Source: a virus
Reading direction: 5' to 3' (one strand)
IMG/VR virus record: IMGVR_UViG_3300042934_000884
Span: 1 to 21,929 of that record
Length of the DNA: 21,929 bases
Shown here: positions 20,770-21,929 of the stretch, in pieces
Numbering within the stretch: position 1 is the first letter of the stretch
Layout: the number at the start of each line of letters is the position of its first letter
Made by a program: the position numbers and the translations under genes
The notes under the pieces: generated by a model
The model's input: only the letters and a program-made list of their open reading frames with translations
Database searches by the model: none
Told to the model about the DNA's origin: nothing

Positions 20770-20933
20770 TGCTCATACCGCACCTGCCTTAGAGCTCCAC
20801 CGTGACGTTTGTATACTGGAGCGTCTTCCATCAGTTTTTTATAGTCAACATTGTCTTGTTTAGTTTTGCTAAGCTTAATTAACTTATAATAAATATCCGG
20901 TTGTTTATTTTTAATAATTTCTCCAATTGCCAA
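20766..20933 (-). CDS. Small phage protein (55 aa) coupled to the recombinase
   Basis: Read directly from the sequence: TTG start at 20933 with AGAGGG (20941-20946) seven bases away, stop TGA at 20766-20768 overlapping the recombinase ATG (ATGA). The peptide opens [20 protein letters not shown] and includes [15 protein letters not shown], then a basic end [13 protein letters not shown]. It has no membrane segment or enzyme motif; the basic C-terminus suggests nucleic-acid or protein contact. Short proteins with a KQPDIY...DNVDYKKLM pattern appear, to my memory, in other Firmicutes phages in this position. Coupling to the recombinase suggests a partner role, perhaps supplying part of the missing DNA-binding function; this is inference. 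Confidence 0.78.
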   Translation of the reverse strand: MAIGEIIKNKQPDIYYKLIKLSKTKQDNVDYKKLMEDAPVYKRHGGALRQVRYEQ

Positions 20934-20971
20934 ACTGTCACCCTCTTTTCAAATTATTCCCCGCCCCTCGC

Positions 20972-21000
20972 CCTATACGGTTTAAATCAGTCCGTATCAA
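20972..21000 (-). promoter_or_regulatory. Promoter with overlapping dyad upstream of the 55-aa/recombinase operon
   Basis: On the minus strand TTGATA (20995-21000), 17-base spacer, TATAGG (20972-20977). A dyad ATACGG (20975-20980) / CCGTAT (20992-20997) with an 11-base centre containing TTTAAA overlaps both hexamers, as an operator for a dimeric repressor would. A terminator (21005-21028) lies directly upstream, so this is a new transcription unit. Confidence 0.62.
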
Positions 21001-21004
21001 CAAC

Positions 21005-21028
21005 AAAAGGCACCCAATTCTGGATGCC
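21005..21028 (-). terminator. Rho-independent terminator after the small unknown gene
   Basis: On the minus strand GGCATCC / GGGTGCC (21022-21028 with 21009-21015) forms a 7-bp stem with one G-U pair and a 6-base loop, then TTTTGTTGTTG. It separates the regulator operon from the recombinase operon. Confidence 0.72.
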
Positions 21029-21065
21029 CCTAACTATACATTTCTACTCTAATACTATAACACAT

Positions 21066-21091
21066 AAAGTGTCCGATTTTGTCCGCACTTT
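21066..21091. repeat. Dyad with an inner TGTCCG direct repeat
   Basis: AAAGTG (21066-21071) and CACTTT (21086-21091) are inverted copies; between and over them lie two direct copies of TGTCCG (21070-21075 and 21080-21085), 10 bases apart, one helical turn. It is just after the stop of the 98-aa gene. There is no T-run for termination on the minus strand. Possible protein-binding site. Confidence 0.45.
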
Positions 21092-21105
21092 TTAAAAATC
21101 TAAAA

Positions 21106-21402
21106 TTATTTTATTTCTGTTATTAATTTTTTATTGATTATGTAGTCAACTTTGTTGACACATACACGTTTTTTGACATTTCTTTTATTTGTACATTCAA
21201 ATATAAATATATATCCATGCTGACTGATCAGTATGCCTGGAAGTAATTCTCTTGCAGGTTCAACTGTATCAACGCCGTTGTTACATAAATTCTTATTGAT
21301 CACTAAAATTTTATATTTTTTATCGTCATCAAGCTTTAAATTTTTTATTAAATCCGGTGTGATTATAACTTTTTCAGGATTGTTTTCAGATATTATTCTC
21401 AA
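21106..21402 (-). CDS. Small phage protein of unknown function (98 aa)
   Basis: The frame is open to an ATG at 21468, but this would overlap the upstream gene by 83 bases. A TTG at 21402 has AGAGGTG (21410-21416) seven bases away and cuts the overlap to 17 bases, so I choose it. The protein opens MRIISENNPEKVIITPDLIKNLKL, followed by YKILVINKNLC, a LLPGILISQHGYIFIFECTNK core, and a basic end. The pattern is a small beta-rich domain without membrane segments. I do not recognise it. It is coupled to the ArpU-like regulator and followed by a terminator, so it may belong to late-gene control. Confidence 0.68.
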   Translation of the reverse strand: MRIISENNPEKVIITPDLIKNLKLDDDKKYKILVINKNLCNNGVDTVEPARELLPGILISQHGYIFIFECTNKRNVKKRVCVNKVDYIINKKLITEIK

Positions 21403-21853
21403 AATAATACACCTCTGACATTTTCTTGATTGCATTGTTGTGAATCTCATGAACCTGGCTTTTTCCATAATTCACACATCCACTTATCATCCAAATCTTA
21501 TATTTTTTGAAATATTTTAATTCAATGATTTTCTTCTCTGTAGGATCTAATAAACTGATCAATGAATTAATAAGATTTCTTTTTCTAAAAGCCTTGTCCA
21601 ACCTATTTTCTAACTTAGCTATTTCCTGGCCATATGTCATTATTATTTTTTCAACACTCTCATATACAACATCTGATATCTCATTTCCTCTTGGCATCCC
21701 AGTCAAATTAAGAGCCTTAATATCTCTCTGTGAATTAATTACTTCACCCAGATTACAAATTTCTTCGTTTATGCCTTCTATTTCATCCTCAATGTATGTA
21801 TAACTGTATAACAAATTTTTCAACTTCGTTGTCTTCTCATCATCTTTAAACAT
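21386..21853 (-). CDS. ArpU/DUF1492-like late transcription regulator with sigma-region-4-like HTH
   Basis: The start is the ATG at 21853 (GGTG a few bases before it); a longer frame to 21886 has no proper ribosome site and would overlap the gene upstream. The 155-aa protein has a coiled-coil first half (IEDEIEGINEEICNL, then IIMTYGQEIAKLENRLDKAF) and a C-terminal helix-turn-helix over residues about 102-145 (DPTEKKIIELKYFKKYK, then GKSQVHEIHNNAIKKM), as in sigma-70 region 4 and in ArpU, RinA and DUF1492 regulators. These control late genes and sit just before packaging genes, as here. Its probable target is the promoter upstream of the recombinase or packaging operon. Confidence 0.8.
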   Translation of the reverse strand: MFKDDEKTTKLKNLLYSYTYIEDEIEGINEEICNLGEVINSQRDIKALNLTGMPRGNEISDVVYESVEKIIMTYGQEIAKLENRLDKAFRKRNLINSLISLLDPTEKKIIELKYFKKYKIWMISGCVNYGKSQVHEIHNNAIKKMSEVYYFENNI

Positions 21854-21869
21854 CGCTTCACCACTCTTT

Positions 21870-21929
21870 CTATAAAAAGTCTGCATATCCCGTCATTGTC
21901 TTGCCTTCAATCTTCAGTAAATAATACTT
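21870..21929 (-). CDS. C-terminal end of an unidentified upstream gene (partial)
   Basis: From the window edge the minus strand reads 19 codons, ending in the pattern LKIEGKTMTGYADFL, then TAG at 21870-21872, directly before the ribosome site of the ArpU-like gene. An open frame with close operon spacing makes a gene end likely, but the piece is too short to name. Confidence 0.4.
   Translation of the reverse strand, partial: KYYLLKIEGKTMTGYADFL

Noticed and set aside
1-21929. tRNA genes, CRISPR arrays and insertion sequences
   Set aside because: No cloverleaf-forming segment, no regularly spaced direct repeats and no transposase-like frame were seen by eye; a covariance-model search would be needed to exclude divergent RNA genes.

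Overview
The window is a contiguous piece of a tailed-phage genome or prophage of siphovirus type (HK97-like head, long non-contractile tail) from a low-GC Gram-positive host, most likely a member of the Clostridia. The reasons are the AT-rich sequence, strong AGGAGG-type ribosome sites, frequent TTG and GTG starts, a Gram-positive (CGAAC...GTTC) SOS box, and the families of the proteins (P27-type terminase, LLH holin, Sipho_tail Dit, ArpU-like late regulator). No clear host gene is seen, so lytic phage and integrated prophage cannot be told apart from this window alone.

Almost everything from 21929 down to 1499 is one minus-strand late block. Read in the direction of transcription it runs: end of an unknown gene; ArpU/sigma-region-4-like regulator; a small unknown protein; terminator; promoter with an overlapping dyad; a 55-aa protein coupled to a catalytic-domain-only tyrosine recombinase; a 363-bp gene-free stretch with paired inverted repeats, a promoter and a hairpin; a packaging module (XtmA/PBSX-like small-terminase-like protein, HNH endonuclease fused to a P-loop kinase-like domain, a GC-rich island that is a cos candidate, P27-family TerS, TerL); head genes (portal, S78 protease, HK97 capsid, three connector/closure proteins); tail genes (tail terminator, tube, frameshifted gpG/gpGT chaperones, tape measure, Dit, a long fibre-like receptor-binding protein, two small proteins, a Tal-like tail protein); and a lysis cassette (holin, amidase, second holin). 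It ends at a rho-independent terminator at 1425-1451.

The left end (1-1418) is a separate module. It holds a Dam-type adenine methylase on the minus strand, cut off by the window edge, and two small plus-strand genes. The first of these encodes only the winged-helix DNA-binding domain of LexA, with no peptidase domain, and its promoter carries a LexA/SOS box exactly between the -35 and -10. The second encodes an unrecognised 79-aa protein with its own terminator.

The points most worth following are the LexA-domain-only protein with its SOS box, the well-formed -1 frameshift signal (T TTT TTC, 6-nt spacer, perfect 9-bp stem) for the tail chaperone, the HNH-kinase fusion lying between two different small-terminase-like genes, the GC-rich cos candidate, the paired ATTTTAC inverted repeats downstream of the recombinase, and an apparent terminator inside the late operon directly before the Tal gene.
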